A DNA stretch of 64,000 bases, taken from positions 126,835 through 190,834 of the forward strand of contig NZ_JABWSY010000011.1 of NCBI RefSeq assembly GCF_013396335.1, given 5' to 3'. The notes beneath the pieces are model-generated. The model searched no databases and was not told where the DNA came from. It saw only the letters and a list, made by a program, of their open reading frames with translations. Shown here in pieces: positions 25,785-35,650 of the stretch; position 1 is the stretch's first letter; each line of letters begins with the position of its first letter. A program made the translations under genes and the position numbers. Origin of the DNA: Bacillus sp. EB106-08-02-XG196 (lineage in GTDB: Bacteria > Bacillota > Bacilli > Bacillales > Cytobacillaceae).

Positions 25785-26006
25785 AAGTCGCCTCTGGTTC
25801 GGACACCAGGCCTATTAGTTTCATCAAGCTTGTCTGAAGTCGCCACAGGTTCGGACACCATGACTTTTAAATTCATCAATCTTGTCTGAAGTTGCGACAG
25901 GTTCGGACACCATGACTCTTAGATTCATCAATCTTGTCTGAAGTTGCGACAGGTTCGGACACCATGACTCTTAGTTTCATCAAGCTTGTCTGAAGTCGCC
26001 TCTGGT
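25785..26006. repeat. 52-bp tandem repeat array, four copies plus a partial
   Basis: GTTCGGACAC recurs at 25797, 25849, 25901 and 25953, exactly 52 bp apart. A fifth partial unit ends near 26006. Each junction holds GTCTGAA, an 11-nt loop and TTCGGAC, which can pair with one G-U. Units differ at a few sites (CGCC/TGCG, CTTTTA/CTCTTA). There are no unique spacers and no cas genes. The 469-bp gap 25697-26165 has no other content. Confidence 0.85.
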
Positions 26007-26165
26007 ATTTGTACAGAAAGCAACAAAGTTTACGAAAAGAGCCTTATTATTTTTCATTACTACCTTTCTAGCCGGTACTCAAATTCTATTTATTTCATAG
26101 CACTTTAACTGAATTTTCATTTATAATTGATTCAAGATAATAATAAATTACAAGGTGGGGGCAAT

Positions 26166-27758
26166 GTGTCGAAGATAATATACACAAATGGGTTAATTTA
26201 TACGCTGGACTCCAATCAACCTGTGGTTGAGTCGGTTGTGGCAGAGAATGGCAGGATTATAGATTTAGGTTCACATCACGAAATGAGCTTACAATGGGGA
26301 AGAGCTGGAGCAAGAGTAGTCGATCTCCAGGGGAAAATGGTTACCCCAGGACTGATAGACAGCCACTTACACATGTCAGGTGTGGCATTTAATTTTTTGG
26401 ACTTAGATTTAACGGGGGTTACATCGAAATCGGAAATGCTCGATAAAATAAAGCAAAAGGCGGATAGTGTTGCTCCTGGGAAATGGTTAATTGGTATGGG
26501 CTGGGATGAGAATCTATTTACAGAAGGATCTATTCCTACTATTGAGGAACTAGATTATGTGGCACCACATTGTCCTATTTACCTAAAAAGAATTTGCCAC
26601 CATGCATTTTTAGTAAATAGTAAAGCACTGGAAATGAGTCAGTATCATCCTTTGATGGAAGTTCCGAAGGGCGGCAGTGTTGTATTGGATCCACATACAA
26701 AAAAGCCTACAGGAATGCTATTGGAATCTGCTTCACGGATCGTAACCAAACATATCCCAGACAAAACGTACGATGAATTAAAAAATGGTTTGGGTTATGC
26801 GATGAAATTTGCTATCAAAAAAGGATTAACCAGCGTACATACCAATGATCCTGCCTACTTAGGCGGACTTGATCAAACCTATCGTATGTATGATGAATTA
26901 ATTAATCAGGAACAAAAAGGGCTCCGCTGTAATCTTTTAGTTGATTATCCTTACCTGCCTGCATTAAAGGAAAAAGGAATGTTTACTGGATACGGGAATG
27001 AGAAATTGCAAATTGGTGCCATTAAAATATTTGCAGATGGAGCATTTGGACGAAGAACAGCTTTGCTTTCAGAGCCTTATAGCGACGATCCAAGTCAATT
27101 TGGAGAAGCGATGCAAACGCAGGAAGTTCTTTTTAACATTGTAAAAGATGCACGGGAGCAATCCATGCCAATTGCTGTTCATACGATTGGTGATAATGCG
27201 TTGGAAGATGTTCTCGATATCCTGGATCAATTTCCAAAGGTGAACTATCGTGATCGGATTATCCATACTTCGTTAGTAAGGGAAGATTTAATTGCACGAT
27301 TAGCGGATCCAAGTATCGTTGCAGATATTCAGCCGCGATTTGTTGTGGGGGATTATCCATGGATAATCGACCGGATAGGAAAGGAGCGAGAAGCTTATTT
27401 ATACGCATGGAAATCCTTACTATCAAAAGGGGTTATCTGTGCAGGCGGCTCTGATGCACCCGTTGAACCTGTTGATCCATTGCTTGGTATTCATGCTGCT
27501 GTTACTCGGACAACACCTGGGAAGCCAGACATTTGGAATGGGGATCAGAAAATTTCGATGCTTGAAGCCGTAAAGTTATTCACAATCGGTGGAGCCTATG
27601 CTACAAATGAAGAAGCTATAAAGGGCACCTTATCAAGAGGGAAGTTAGCCGATATCACGGTGTATTCTAAGAATATCTTTACAATGGAAAATCCTGACGA
27701 ACTTTTAGATACGAAGATTGAAATGACCATTATTGACGGGGAAATTCAAAAAGTATAG
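26166..27758 (+). CDS. Amidohydrolase family 3 protein (YtcJ-like)
   Basis: 530 residues with metal-dependent hydrolase features: the N-terminal beta-sandwich with AENGRIIDLG, VTPGLIDSHLHMSG (first metal histidines, ~62), AVHTIGDNALEDVLD, and the C-terminal GGSDAPVEPVDPLLGIHAAV. This matches amidohydrolase_3 (YtcJ/AepA-like) proteins, often labelled predicted TIM-barrel hydrolases. Substrate unknown. The GTG at 26166 lies after AAGGTGGGGG; the upstream frame has no signal. Confidence 0.85.
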   Translation: MSKIIYTNGLIYTLDSNQPVVESVVAENGRIIDLGSHHEMSLQWGRAGARVVDLQGKMVTPGLIDSHLHMSGVAFNFLDLDLTGVTSKSEMLDKIKQKADSVAPGKWLIGMGWDENLFTEGSIPTIEELDYVAPHCPIYLKRICHHAFLVNSKALEMSQYHPLMEVPKGGSVVLDPHTKKPTGMLLESASRIVTKHIPDKTYDELKNGLGYAMKFAIKKGLTSVHTNDPAYLGGLDQTYRMYDELINQEQKGLRCNLLVDYPYLPALKEKGMFTGYGNEKLQIGAIKIFADGAFGRRTALLSEPYSDDPSQFGEAMQTQEVLFNIVKDAREQSMPIAVHTIGDNALEDVLDILDQFPKVNYRDRIIHTSLVREDLIARLADPSIVADIQPRFVVGDYPWIIDRIGKEREAYLYAWKSLLSKGVICAGGSDAPVEPVDPLLGIHAAVTRTTPGKPDIWNGDQKISMLEAVKLFTIGGAYATNEEAIKGTLSRGKLADITVYSKNIFTMENPDELLDTKIEMTIIDGEIQKV

Positions 27759-27770
27759 AAGCAAAAACTA

Positions 27771-27796
27771 GAGCATCGGATTTTGATGCTCTTTTC
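27771..27796 (+). terminator. Intrinsic terminator
   Basis: GAGCATC / GATGCTC with T-run. Confidence 0.75.
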
Positions 27797-28036
27797 CTAT
27801 TTTTAACGAAATTGCAAAATGAAAGAAACTTACTTATAAATTTTTCATAAGGGATAAATTGGAATTGAAAATGGAAGAATATTTAATAAAAATATGCTGA
27901 TTAAACATTTATTTACAAATGAAGGAACAAGTGTCAATAAACGGTTTCGTGGCAGAATTACCAAGAGCATTAGTCAGGGATGAATTCACATACCCAAAAC
28001 CTTTTTACCAGATAAACACTAAGTGAGGTGTCTTTT

Positions 28037-28285
28037 TTGTTAGTTAAGTTTAAATATAAAGAAAATTCTACAATTTTTTTAAAAAAAGATTACCCTGACA
28101 TTTTACCAATTATGGCAATGGTCAAGGAAAAAGTTGCTTTGAGCTATTTACATGATTTGGAAGGGGAAGAAACTGTTTATGGCAGGTTTTACGATTATGA
28201 GTACATAATCGAATTCCATTCTGGGGAAGTAGTGGAAAGTTTATTAGTTACTATTGATTGTGTTGATAGTAGTTTGAACAATTAG
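28037..28285 (+). CDS. Small hypothetical protein
   Basis: 82 residues (MLVKFKYKENSTIFLKKDYP at the start), acidic overall, with no recognised domain. TTG 28037 is six bases after GTGAGGTG. It overlaps the SD region of a possible shorter frame (27919-28026) and converges with the TauE/SafE gene five bases later. Codon usage looks normal for the window. Confidence 0.6.
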   Translation: MLVKFKYKENSTIFLKKDYPDILPIMAMVKEKVALSYLHDLEGEETVYGRFYDYEYIIEFHSGEVVESLLVTIDCVDSSLNN

Positions 28286-28290
28286 TTGAT

Positions 28291-29148
28291 TCACTTTCTT
28301 ATCTTCTTAATTACGTTAATCACAGCAAGTATCCAAAAAATAGAAAGTACTGTATAAGTAAATAGACTTATTGTAGGTGAGACATCTAAAGTGCCTAGTA
28401 AAGTTCTGATATTAGTTAAGATAATAATTCCACCTACCAGAGTTCCTAATAGATTAGTAGGCATTACCTTGACTAACCAAGCAGCAATTGGAGCTGCAAT
28501 AATACCACCAATCATTAATGCAACTACCCATTGAATATTAATTTGAGACCATCCTAGGGTTAAAAGAAATCCTAGTGTAGATGAAACAGCAATTGCAAAT
28601 TCACTTGTATCTACTGAACCAATTACTTTTCTTGGTTCCATCGTGTTGCTTGTTAGTAATACAGGTGTTGCGATTGGACCCCATCCTCCTCCTCCAGTAG
28701 CATCAAAAAAGCCAGCAATAAAGCCGAGAGGTATCATCTGCTGTTTTCCCATTTTCTTTTTTGATAATTGTTCAGAAGGATTAAATTTAAATAGAAAACG
28801 ATAAATGACAAAGACACCCAAAATTAACAGAAAAAATGAAACATAGGGTTTAAGAATGTCACCAGGGATACTGCCTAAAAAACAGGCACCTATAAAAGCT
28901 CCAATAGAACCAGGTATAATTAAACTGTAGACAACATGTTTATCCACGTTTCCGAATCGAATATGCGAAACCCCCGATGCAGCGGTAGTAACTACTTCTG
29001 CCATGTGAACAGAGGCAGAGGCAACAGCGGGTGCAATACCAAACATAAGTAATAATGAAGTTGAGGTAACTCCATAGGCCATACCCAAGGAGCCATCTAC
29101 TAGCTGTGCTACCAATCCAATCAAAGCAAGAATTATTAGCCTTCTCAT
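28291..29148 (-). CDS. TauE/SafE-family anion exporter (sulfite exporter-like)
   Basis: 285 residues with about eight membrane segments and the two pseudo-repeated loops GSLGMAYGVTSTSLLL (~20) and FFDATGGGGWGPIATPVLL (~150), diagnostic of TauE/SafE. The family moves sulfite, sulfoacetate or other organic anions. AAAAGGAGAGG lies before the ATG. It flanks the sugar locus but is on the opposite strand, so it is probably independent. Confidence 0.88.
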   Translation of the reverse strand: MRRLIILALIGLVAQLVDGSLGMAYGVTSTSLLLMFGIAPAVASASVHMAEVVTTAASGVSHIRFGNVDKHVVYSLIIPGSIGAFIGACFLGSIPGDILKPYVSFFLLILGVFVIYRFLFKFNPSEQLSKKKMGKQQMIPLGFIAGFFDATGGGGWGPIATPVLLTSNTMEPRKVIGSVDTSEFAIAVSSTLGFLLTLGWSQINIQWVVALMIGGIIAAPIAAWLVKVMPTNLLGTLVGGIIILTNIRTLLGTLDVSPTISLFTYTVLSIFWILAVINVIKKIRK

Positions 29149-29370
29149 AACAACCTCTCCTTTTGAAAAATATCCTCAATAGCCAAATAAATTGGTAACT
29201 ATGCTATCACATGAATTAGACTTATTATAATGTTGACTTATCTAATACAGTTTCTTTCCTACAATATGAGAGGACAAAATAGAGGGTTCCAGTATATCTA
29301 AATTACCATTAGCAATGGTTAGTCTAAATGGTAAATAGCCGCATATTTTTAAATGAAGAGGTGGTATAAA

Positions 29371-29931
29371 TTGAATATTGTGGAGACTTCTTTACCAGGG
29401 GTAAAAATAATTCAACCCGAGGTATTTGGTGATCATCGCGGATGGTTCATGGAAACCTACAACAATGCTACGTTTCAAGCGGCCGGAATAGAGACACGAT
29501 TTGTTCAAGATAATCAATCGTTTTCTATCGGTAAAGGAACAATAAGAGGAATGCATTATCAATTAAACCCTAAAGCACAAGCTAAGCTCGTTCGATGCAC
29601 GAATGGGGCTATTTTTGATGTGGCTGTAGATATTCGAAAAGGAAGTCCAGCATTTGGAAAATGGGTCGGTATTGAACTTAGTGCAGATAATAAAAAACAA
29701 TTATTTATCCCAAAAGGATTTGCACATGGATTTATGACATTAACAGATAATGCAGACGTTCAATACAAGGTTGATGAGTTATATGCTCCAGAGTGTGACC
29801 GTGGATTTTTTTGGAATGATCCCCAAATTGGAATCGTTTGGCCTATTGATATTACTCCTATATTATCAGTGAAAGATGAAAATACACCACTCTTATCTAA
29901 GGCTGAAAATAATTTTATCTATGGAGAATAA
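29371..29931 (+). CDS. rfbC: dTDP-4-dehydrorhamnose 3,5-epimerase
   Basis: 186 residues of the RmlC cupin fold. GDHRGWFMETYN at the N-terminus binds nucleotide, IRGMHYQLNPKAQAKLVRCT contains the catalytic histidine, and FIPKGFAHGFMTL the family tail. TTG 29371 is six bases after AGAGGTGG; the ATG at 29353 overlaps the signal. First gene of the rhamnose operon rfbC-rfbD-rfbB-(rfbA). Confidence 0.95.
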   Translation: MNIVETSLPGVKIIQPEVFGDHRGWFMETYNNATFQAAGIETRFVQDNQSFSIGKGTIRGMHYQLNPKAQAKLVRCTNGAIFDVAVDIRKGSPAFGKWVGIELSADNKKQLFIPKGFAHGFMTLTDNADVQYKVDELYAPECDRGFFWNDPQIGIVWPIDITPILSVKDENTPLLSKAENNFIYGE

Positions 29932-29934
29932 ATG

Positions 29935-30789
29935 ATGAAAATTCTAGTAACAGGTTATACAGGACAACTGGGGTATGATGTTGTTCGAGAGGGAGTAATC
30001 CGTGGAATTGACATGGTTGGCATAGGGTCAAAAGATTTAAACATTACGAATGGTCCATATGTTTACAAATATATAAAGGAAATGAAACCCGATGCGATTA
30101 TTCATTGTGCAGCCTATACTGCAGTAGATAAAGCAGAAGATGATAAGGTGAACTGTTGGAAAGTGAATGTGGAAGGTACTGCAAATTTGGCTAATGCAGC
30201 AAAAGAATTTGCTGCGAAGTTTATTTATATTAGTACCGATTATGTTTTTGATGGATTAGGAAAAGTTCCATTTATCGAAACGGATGTTCCTAACCCAGTT
30301 GGATTTTATGGACTATCTAAATATGAAGGTGAAAAAGTAGTCCAGTCTCTTTTAAACGAATGGTTCATTGTGCGAATATCATGGGTATTCGGGATGAATG
30401 GCAGCAATTTTGTTAAGACAATACTTGAGTTATCAGAAACCCATGATGAACTAAATATTGTGGGCGATCAGGTGGGTTCTCCCACCTATACATTTGAGTT
30501 GTCACGCTTATTATTAGATATGATCCAAACAGAAAATTATGGTATATATCATGCAACGAATGAAGGGTTTTGCAGTTGGGCAGAATTTGCCAAAGAAATT
30601 TTTTATATAACGAACAAAACGACCAAAGTAAATTCCATTTCATCAGAAGAATATCCCACAAGAGCCATTCGTCCAAAAAACTCCCGCATGTCTAAACAAA
30701 AGTTAATCGAAAATGGTTTCAATCCATTACCTACCTGGCAGGAATCATTAGAACACTTTTTAAAAACTTTAAAATTGGAGGGGATATAA
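29935..30789 (+). CDS. rfbD: dTDP-4-dehydrorhamnose reductase
   Basis: 284 residues, extended SDR. NAD(P) loop GYTGQLGYDVV at the N-terminus, STDYVFDG, and catalytic YGLSKYEGEK. It catalyses the last step to dTDP-L-rhamnose. Starts three bases after the rfbC stop (ATG 29932 is an alternative). Its stop overlaps the rfbB start. Confidence 0.94.
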   Translation: MKILVTGYTGQLGYDVVREGVIRGIDMVGIGSKDLNITNGPYVYKYIKEMKPDAIIHCAAYTAVDKAEDDKVNCWKVNVEGTANLANAAKEFAAKFIYISTDYVFDGLGKVPFIETDVPNPVGFYGLSKYEGEKVVQSLLNEWFIVRISWVFGMNGSNFVKTILELSETHDELNIVGDQVGSPTYTFELSRLLLDMIQTENYGIYHATNEGFCSWAEFAKEIFYITNKTTKVNSISSEEYPTRAIRPKNSRMSKQKLIENGFNPLPTWQESLEHFLKTLKLEGI

Positions 30790-31799
30790 TGGCAAACAAA
30801 AAAATCCTTGTAACGGGTGGAGCAGGATTCATAGGTGGAAATTTCGTACAGTATATGGTAAATAAATACCCCTTCTACGATATTTATAATTTAGATTCAT
30901 TAACGTATGCAGGTGACTTAACAAAGCACTGTGATATTGAAAAAAAAGAAAATTACCACTTTATACAAGCAGATATCATAGAGCGAGAGACAATTTTCTC
31001 TCTTTTTATAAAAGAAAAATTTGAATATGTTGTCCATTTCGCCGCAGAAAGTCATGTCGACCGATCGATAACAGATCCTGGAATATTTCTTCATACGAAC
31101 GTGTTGGGCACTCTAACATTACTTGATGCTGCAAAACAATTGGGGGTTAAAAAATTTGTCCATGTTTCAACTGATGAGGTATATGGTGAATTAAATGTTG
31201 ATCCAACCACATTTTTCACTGAAGAAACTCCACTCCAACCAAATAGTCCATATAGTGCAAGTAAGGCATCGTCTGATTTATTAGTACGTGCTTATCATAA
31301 AACATTTGGACTTTCAATCAATATAACACGTTGTTCAAATAATTATGGCCCGTTCCAATTTCCTGAAAAATTAATACCGTTAACAATTTCAAGGGTACAA
31401 AAAGATGCAATGGTACCCTTATATGGTGACGGCAGTAATATTCGAGATTGGCTGCATGTACGAGATCACTGTGCAGCTATTGATCTTGTACTACATGAAG
31501 GCGTAAATGGTGATGTGTATAATATTGGCGGTCATAATGAGCAGACGAATTTAGAAGTGGTAAAAACTATAATTCATATGTTAGGAAAATCTGAAGAGTT
31601 AATTGAATTTGTAGCAGACCGCTTAGGGCATGATAAACGCTACGCTATTGACCCTTCTAAGATAGAAAAGTTAGGTTGGAAACCAGCTTATACATTTAAA
31701 ACAGGGATTGCTCAAACGATTGATTGGTATCTTAATAATAAATGGTGGTGGGAGCAACTAATCAGTGGGAATGCCAATTTTACTTTAAAAAGTAAATAG
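30789..31799 (+). CDS. rfbB: dTDP-glucose 4,6-dehydratase
   Basis: 336 residues with GGAGFIGGNFVQYM, DSLTYAG, HFAAESHVDRSI, STDEVYG and YSASKASSDLLVRAYHKTFG, all typical of RmlB. It turns dTDP-glucose into dTDP-4-keto-6-deoxyglucose. The start ATG overlaps the rfbD stop by one base. Confidence 0.95.
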   Translation: MANKKILVTGGAGFIGGNFVQYMVNKYPFYDIYNLDSLTYAGDLTKHCDIEKKENYHFIQADIIERETIFSLFIKEKFEYVVHFAAESHVDRSITDPGIFLHTNVLGTLTLLDAAKQLGVKKFVHVSTDEVYGELNVDPTTFFTEETPLQPNSPYSASKASSDLLVRAYHKTFGLSINITRCSNNYGPFQFPEKLIPLTISRVQKDAMVPLYGDGSNIRDWLHVRDHCAAIDLVLHEGVNGDVYNIGGHNEQTNLEVVKTIIHMLGKSEELIEFVADRLGHDKRYAIDPSKIEKLGWKPAYTFKTGIAQTIDWYLNNKWWWEQLISGNANFTLKSK

Positions 31800-31988
31800 T
31801 CTTTAAATAAAGGGTTTGATTAAATAACCAAACTACAAATGGTTTTTAGGTCTATGTTAATTGGTGAATTTTTTCCCAACGTCTCCTTTAAAGACTATTC
31901 TAAAAAGTTTTAAGTGGAAAGTTATACCAAACACTTTCTACTCATAACTTTATAAAGAGTGATTATTAAATGGAAAGGGATGTAATCA

Positions 31989-32705
31989 ATGAAAGGAGTA
32001 ATACTAGCTGGAGGAAAAGGAACTCGTTTAGAACCTTTTACCAAAATACTGAATAAACACTTGCTCCCAGTTGGCCCTTATCCAATGATTTATTGGCCTA
32101 TAAGTAAATTAAAACATGCAGGAATCAAAGATATTTTAATTATTACGAATAAACAACATTTAAGTCTTTTTATAAAATTGTTGGGAAATGGTGATGAATT
32201 AGGTGTTAATTTGTCCTATAACATTCAAAATGAAATCGGTGGAGGTATTGCAGATGCGTTAAAAGGTGCAGAAGAATTCGTTGTTGATAAGTTTATCGTT
32301 TTGTTAGGGGACAATCTATTTGATGACGATTTAATGCCCTTTATTGTTGACTTTCAAAAAGGACATCAACAGGCAAAAGTACTATTAAAAGAAGTGATGG
32401 ACCCAGAAAGATATGGAGTTGCATTATTAGATCAAAGACAAACTTCTATTATTTCTATTATTGAAAAGCCTAAAAATCCTACATCAAGGTTATGTGTTAC
32501 AGGAATTTATTTTTATGACAAATTAGTTTTTAAATTAATTGATTCATTGCTTCCTTCGAGTCGAGGAGAAAAAGAGATTACTGATTTAAATAATCTTTAT
32601 ATTCATAGAAATGGTCTAAGCTTTGACATTTTAAAAAACTGGTGGTTAGATGCAGGAACTCATAATGCATTATTTAAAGCTAATAAACATTTTTATGAAA
32701 GATAA
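31989..32705 (+). CDS. rfbA: Glucose-1-phosphate thymidylyltransferase-like nucleotidyltransferase (short form)
   Basis: 238 residues starting MKGVILAGGKGTRLEPFTKI, then LNKHLLPVGPYPMIYWPI, the nucleotidyltransferase signature. It is about 50 residues shorter than E. coli RmlA and resembles the SpsI/StrD type of Bacillus spore coat loci. It would make dTDP-glucose for the three genes upstream. A 189-bp gap without a gene separates it from rfbB, so it may have its own promoter. Confidence 0.88.
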   Translation: MKGVILAGGKGTRLEPFTKILNKHLLPVGPYPMIYWPISKLKHAGIKDILIITNKQHLSLFIKLLGNGDELGVNLSYNIQNEIGGGIADALKGAEEFVVDKFIVLLGDNLFDDDLMPFIVDFQKGHQQAKVLLKEVMDPERYGVALLDQRQTSIISIIEKPKNPTSRLCVTGIYFYDKLVFKLIDSLLPSSRGEKEITDLNNLYIHRNGLSFDILKNWWLDAGTHNALFKANKHFYER

Positions 32706-32896
32706 ATAGAAACTAAATCTTAAAATAACAGAACCAACGCCTTAGAAAAACTTTTTTGATTAATTGACCAATTACAATTTACTTTATTTCTTAAATTACC
32801 AATTATGAATTTTATTAAATCTTAACTTATATATATAATATATGTTAATGGAATTAAATAAAGATTGGAACTAAATTGTTTTTTATCTATATTAAG

Positions 32897-33313
32897 TTAT
32901 TGGTCAAAATGAGGTAAAAAGTAATTTCCAAGTTGTTTAACATTAATCGGTACACAACATCCAATTAATCTATCTGTTTTTCCATTTTTCAAGATCGGTC
33001 TTATAGCAACAACTAAACATACATTCTCATTAGTAATAGGAAATAAAAATTGAAGCATTTCGTGACCGTTCCATGCTTTATCATAAATGGCTGGAAGCTT
33101 ATCTGCCAAATCTCGTTTTATAGGAAATTCGGAACATGTCTTTCCGATTATATCTTCACGTTTTAGTTTTATGGTATCTAGCATCATGTGATTTACATTT
33201 GTAAAGATAAATGAATTATTTATCTTTTTAACTTCAAACCGGGTCTTGTCATGTACATTTTCAAAATCGTTTATAAGCATACTGATAAGATGGGTAACGC
33301 TAATTTCATGCAT
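32897..33313 (-). CDS. PAS-domain protein
   Basis: 138 residues; a PAS core appears as INNSFIFTNVNHMMLDTIKL then REDIIGKTCSEF, with C-terminal strands CLVVAIRPILKNGKTDRLIGCCVPI. There is no output domain, so it is a standalone sensor module or a partner. AAAGAGGTG precedes the ATG. Its job in this locus is unknown. Confidence 0.7.
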   Translation of the reverse strand: MHEISVTHLISMLINDFENVHDKTRFEVKKINNSFIFTNVNHMMLDTIKLKREDIIGKTCSEFPIKRDLADKLPAIYDKAWNGHEMLQFLFPITNENVCLVVAIRPILKNGKTDRLIGCCVPINVKQLGNYFLPHFDQ

Positions 33314-33692
33314 AGTAAGGCACCTCTTTTTATAAAGATTATCTTATCTTACTTATAATTATGATTCTATAATATAAATATCATTAAAAACATAAAAATA
33401 CATTACAATTTTCCTATGATTTTTTTACTAATTAAATATAGGAGATGCAATACGTCATCAACATAGTTTATAAATAAAAATTTTAAGCGTAATTTGGTAA
33501 TTATAAAAAAGACAACAGGTCATTGACCTGTTGTAAAAGGATGATTTTTTCAATATAAGTATATGCCAGTTTTTGGTGTTGTGAACCAATTTTTATTTTT
33601 TTTTGCTATAACTACCAATAAAACAAGAAAAATATACCAATTATTAGTAGTTCAAGCTAAAATTAATAAAAAAGAAAGTGAGGACTGGCTAC
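33314..33692. other. 379-bp gap with one perfect hairpin
   Basis: ACAACAGGTCA / TGACCTGTTGT (33512-33522 and 33524-33534) carries a T-run only on the minus strand (A6 at 33505-33510). No minus-strand gene lies upstream of it. It may end a small minus-strand RNA. No coding sequence is seen. Confidence 0.45.
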
Positions 33693-34064
33693 GTGAAAGG
33701 CAAAATTAAAGTCCTTAGGAAGAAACATCGTGATACCTTAAAGGATTTATCCAACAAAATAAATTATGATTATAGTAACCTTTCTAAAATAGAAAGAGGA
33801 ATTTATCAGCCATCATTGGAATTATTAAAAAAGATTGCTAACGTTTACAATGTCGATATGAATTATTTTTTCGATGACTTTAATGACTATACTTCAGGCG
33901 AAAATAAATTTTTGGGGGAACTCGATATTTCTTCTCATGAAGAACTATTGAAGAAATACAATCTCGTGTTGGACGGCAAGAAGCTTTCAAAAAGTGAACT
34001 TGAATTTGTAATCGAGGTTATACGCAATCTACGAACTACCTTTAATAACGATAACCAAAACTAA
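33693..34064 (+). CDS. XRE-family HTH regulator (SinR-like architecture)
   Basis: 123 residues. The HTH spans ~5-60 (KVLRKKHRDTLKDLSNKI, YDYSNLSKIERGIYQPSLEL). The C-terminal ~70-123 (ELDISSHEELLKKYNLVLDG) is a helical tail like SinR/ImmR relatives. The GTG at 33693 lies nine bases after GTGAGG. It may govern nearby surface genes; that is inference. Confidence 0.75.
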   Translation: MKGKIKVLRKKHRDTLKDLSNKINYDYSNLSKIERGIYQPSLELLKKIANVYNVDMNYFFDDFNDYTSGENKFLGELDISSHEELLKKYNLVLDGKKLSKSELEFVIEVIRNLRTTFNNDNQN

Positions 34065-34309
34065 AATTAAAAATTCAGTAAGTCCCACCAACTAATTTTA
34101 TACATATTCTAATCCTAGCAGCTCAACAAATGACCTCCATACTATTTGGAGGTCTCAGGGGCTTATTACTCTATAGACCTCCACCAAATTAAAATAAATA
34201 CTTTATTAAGGATCGTATTACTTTTATACCCAAAAAACAATTCTAGTGCAACCGTACAAGCAAAAATAAGTCTCATTCATAAAATAATATTATGAAGTGA
34301 GGTGATTTT

Positions 34310-34471
34310 ATGTGTTTATGCCATGAGTTTAATAAACGATTTTCACCTAATGGCTTGTACCAGGGAAGAGTTGTTCAACCAACAATTGGTAAAAATGTCA
34401 AATTAGTTTCTCCACAAGCAATGGTGAAACAAACAACACAAATGTATAAAAGGTACGGGAAAAACAAGTAA
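34310..34471 (+). CDS. Small basic protein, possible spore coat component
   Basis: 53 residues (MCLCHEFNKRFSPNGLYQGR...) with two early cysteines and a basic tail, and a strong GTGAGGTGA upstream of the ATG. A CATAAAATA sequence at 34278 matches the SigK -10 pattern but has no well-placed -35. A terminator follows at 34480. No family is recognised. Confidence 0.55.
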   Translation: MCLCHEFNKRFSPNGLYQGRVVQPTIGKNVKLVSPQAMVKQTTQMYKRYGKNK

Positions 34472-34479
34472 ATATGCAT

Positions 34480-34516
34480 GTAAAAAGCGATTGTAGTCAA
34501 CAGTCGCTTTTTACAT
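34480..34516 (+). terminator. Intrinsic terminator
   Basis: TGTAAAAAGCGA / TCGCTTTTTACA hairpin ending in T-run, between the small gene and the sulfotransferase. Confidence 0.8.
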
Positions 34517-34557
34517 AAAACTTTACCAAAAACAGTGTCTTTTTTGGGGGGAATAAA

Positions 34558-35469
34558 ATGAATTGGAAAATAGAAAAACCAATTTTCTTGGTAGGTAGCA
34601 TGCGTAGCGGAACCACACTGCTGGCTGACTTGCTGGGCGGCCACCCATATATTATTCATTGCCCGTTTGAATTGCGTAAGGTTTGGTCTAAGGTTGGAAA
34701 TATTCCGATGGCCTCACCGAAAACTTTAGATCGAGAATGTCCTTGCTTAAAAGAAACTGACGTCCAACCTGGTCAAGCAGTGCGATTATCACGTGCATTT
34801 ATCAGTGAAATGAAAAAAAATAAAGGCCGTAAAAATATGAATCATGCATTCCTTTTAAATAAAAATCCCCACTTAGGGAATAAGTTGCCGTTAGTCAACG
34901 CCCTTTTTCCTGATGCAAGGTTTATTTGGATTTACCGCGATATGCCAAGTGTAACAGCTAGCCTTAAAAAGATTCTAAACAGAAAGGTGATTCATTACTG
35001 GCCTGAAAAGAAAGATTTGGAAACAGTCAGATGCTGGGAATGCTACTTTAATGGTATTCCGGCCCATCTAGATCGAAACCGCTGTTTTCCAGGAGGAGAT
35101 ATTAATTATTTAGCAGAATATTGGTATGAAACTAACAAAGCCATTTCGGATTTTTCCCATTCCGTTTCTTCAGATCGGATTTTCTTAATTAAAGAAGAAG
35201 AGTTAATAAGAGAGCCTGAAAAAGTTTTAACAGATTGTCAGGCCTTTTTAGGTATTCCAATCAATCTCCCCACAAACCTCATTAGGAAAATTGACAGGAA
35301 TCGGAATGACCTTTGGAGTAAAAGGCTAACAGAGATTGAGATTTTTTCACTGTTAAATTTTGTGCAGGAATACGGTGATTCTTTAGACTTTATTTTTCCG
35401 GAGGGCAATTTTTTCTCAAGATATAACGAGATGCTATTAGCTTTAAATAAGTCAGAAAGGGGAGGTTAA
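34558..35469 (+). CDS. Sulfotransferase family protein 1
   Basis: 303 residues. The N-terminal PAPS-binding loop is VGSMRSGTTLLADLL (~10); the 3'-phosphate-binding region is WIYRDMPSVTASLKK, where RD-x-P-x(3)-S echoes the usual R-D-P-x(3)-S. It would transfer sulfate from PAPS to a hydroxyl of a glycan or other acceptor. No membrane segment. GGGGGG precedes the ATG. It lies in a spore glycan locus together with two further sulfotransferases (45046 and 56832). Confidence 0.82.
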   Translation: MNWKIEKPIFLVGSMRSGTTLLADLLGGHPYIIHCPFELRKVWSKVGNIPMASPKTLDRECPCLKETDVQPGQAVRLSRAFISEMKKNKGRKNMNHAFLLNKNPHLGNKLPLVNALFPDARFIWIYRDMPSVTASLKKILNRKVIHYWPEKKDLETVRCWECYFNGIPAHLDRNRCFPGGDINYLAEYWYETNKAISDFSHSVSSDRIFLIKEEELIREPEKVLTDCQAFLGIPINLPTNLIRKIDRNRNDLWSKRLTEIEIFSLLNFVQEYGDSLDFIFPEGNFFSRYNEMLLALNKSERGG

Positions 35470-35650
35470 ATCAACTGATATCGGCAAATCATCGCAGTAA
35501 AATGCTATAAAAAACTTGATGTTTAAGAAGACTTTTGTCATGTCCGACACTTTTTCTGCGATACGTCATCATTGCTCCCATATGTAAATTGCGAAGATTG
35601 GATTAAATTGCCCGCCATAATTATACTCAAGATGAAGGACCGAAATAGGA

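Noticed and set aside
25785..26006. CRISPR interpretation of the 52-bp array
   Set aside because: The entire unit is repeated with no unique spacers, and no cas genes are nearby.
27919..28026. 35-codon frame (MKEQVSINGFVAELPRALVR...) before the small gene at 28037
   Set aside because: No ribosome binding site and its end overlaps the next gene's signal; may be a relic, but not supported as a gene.
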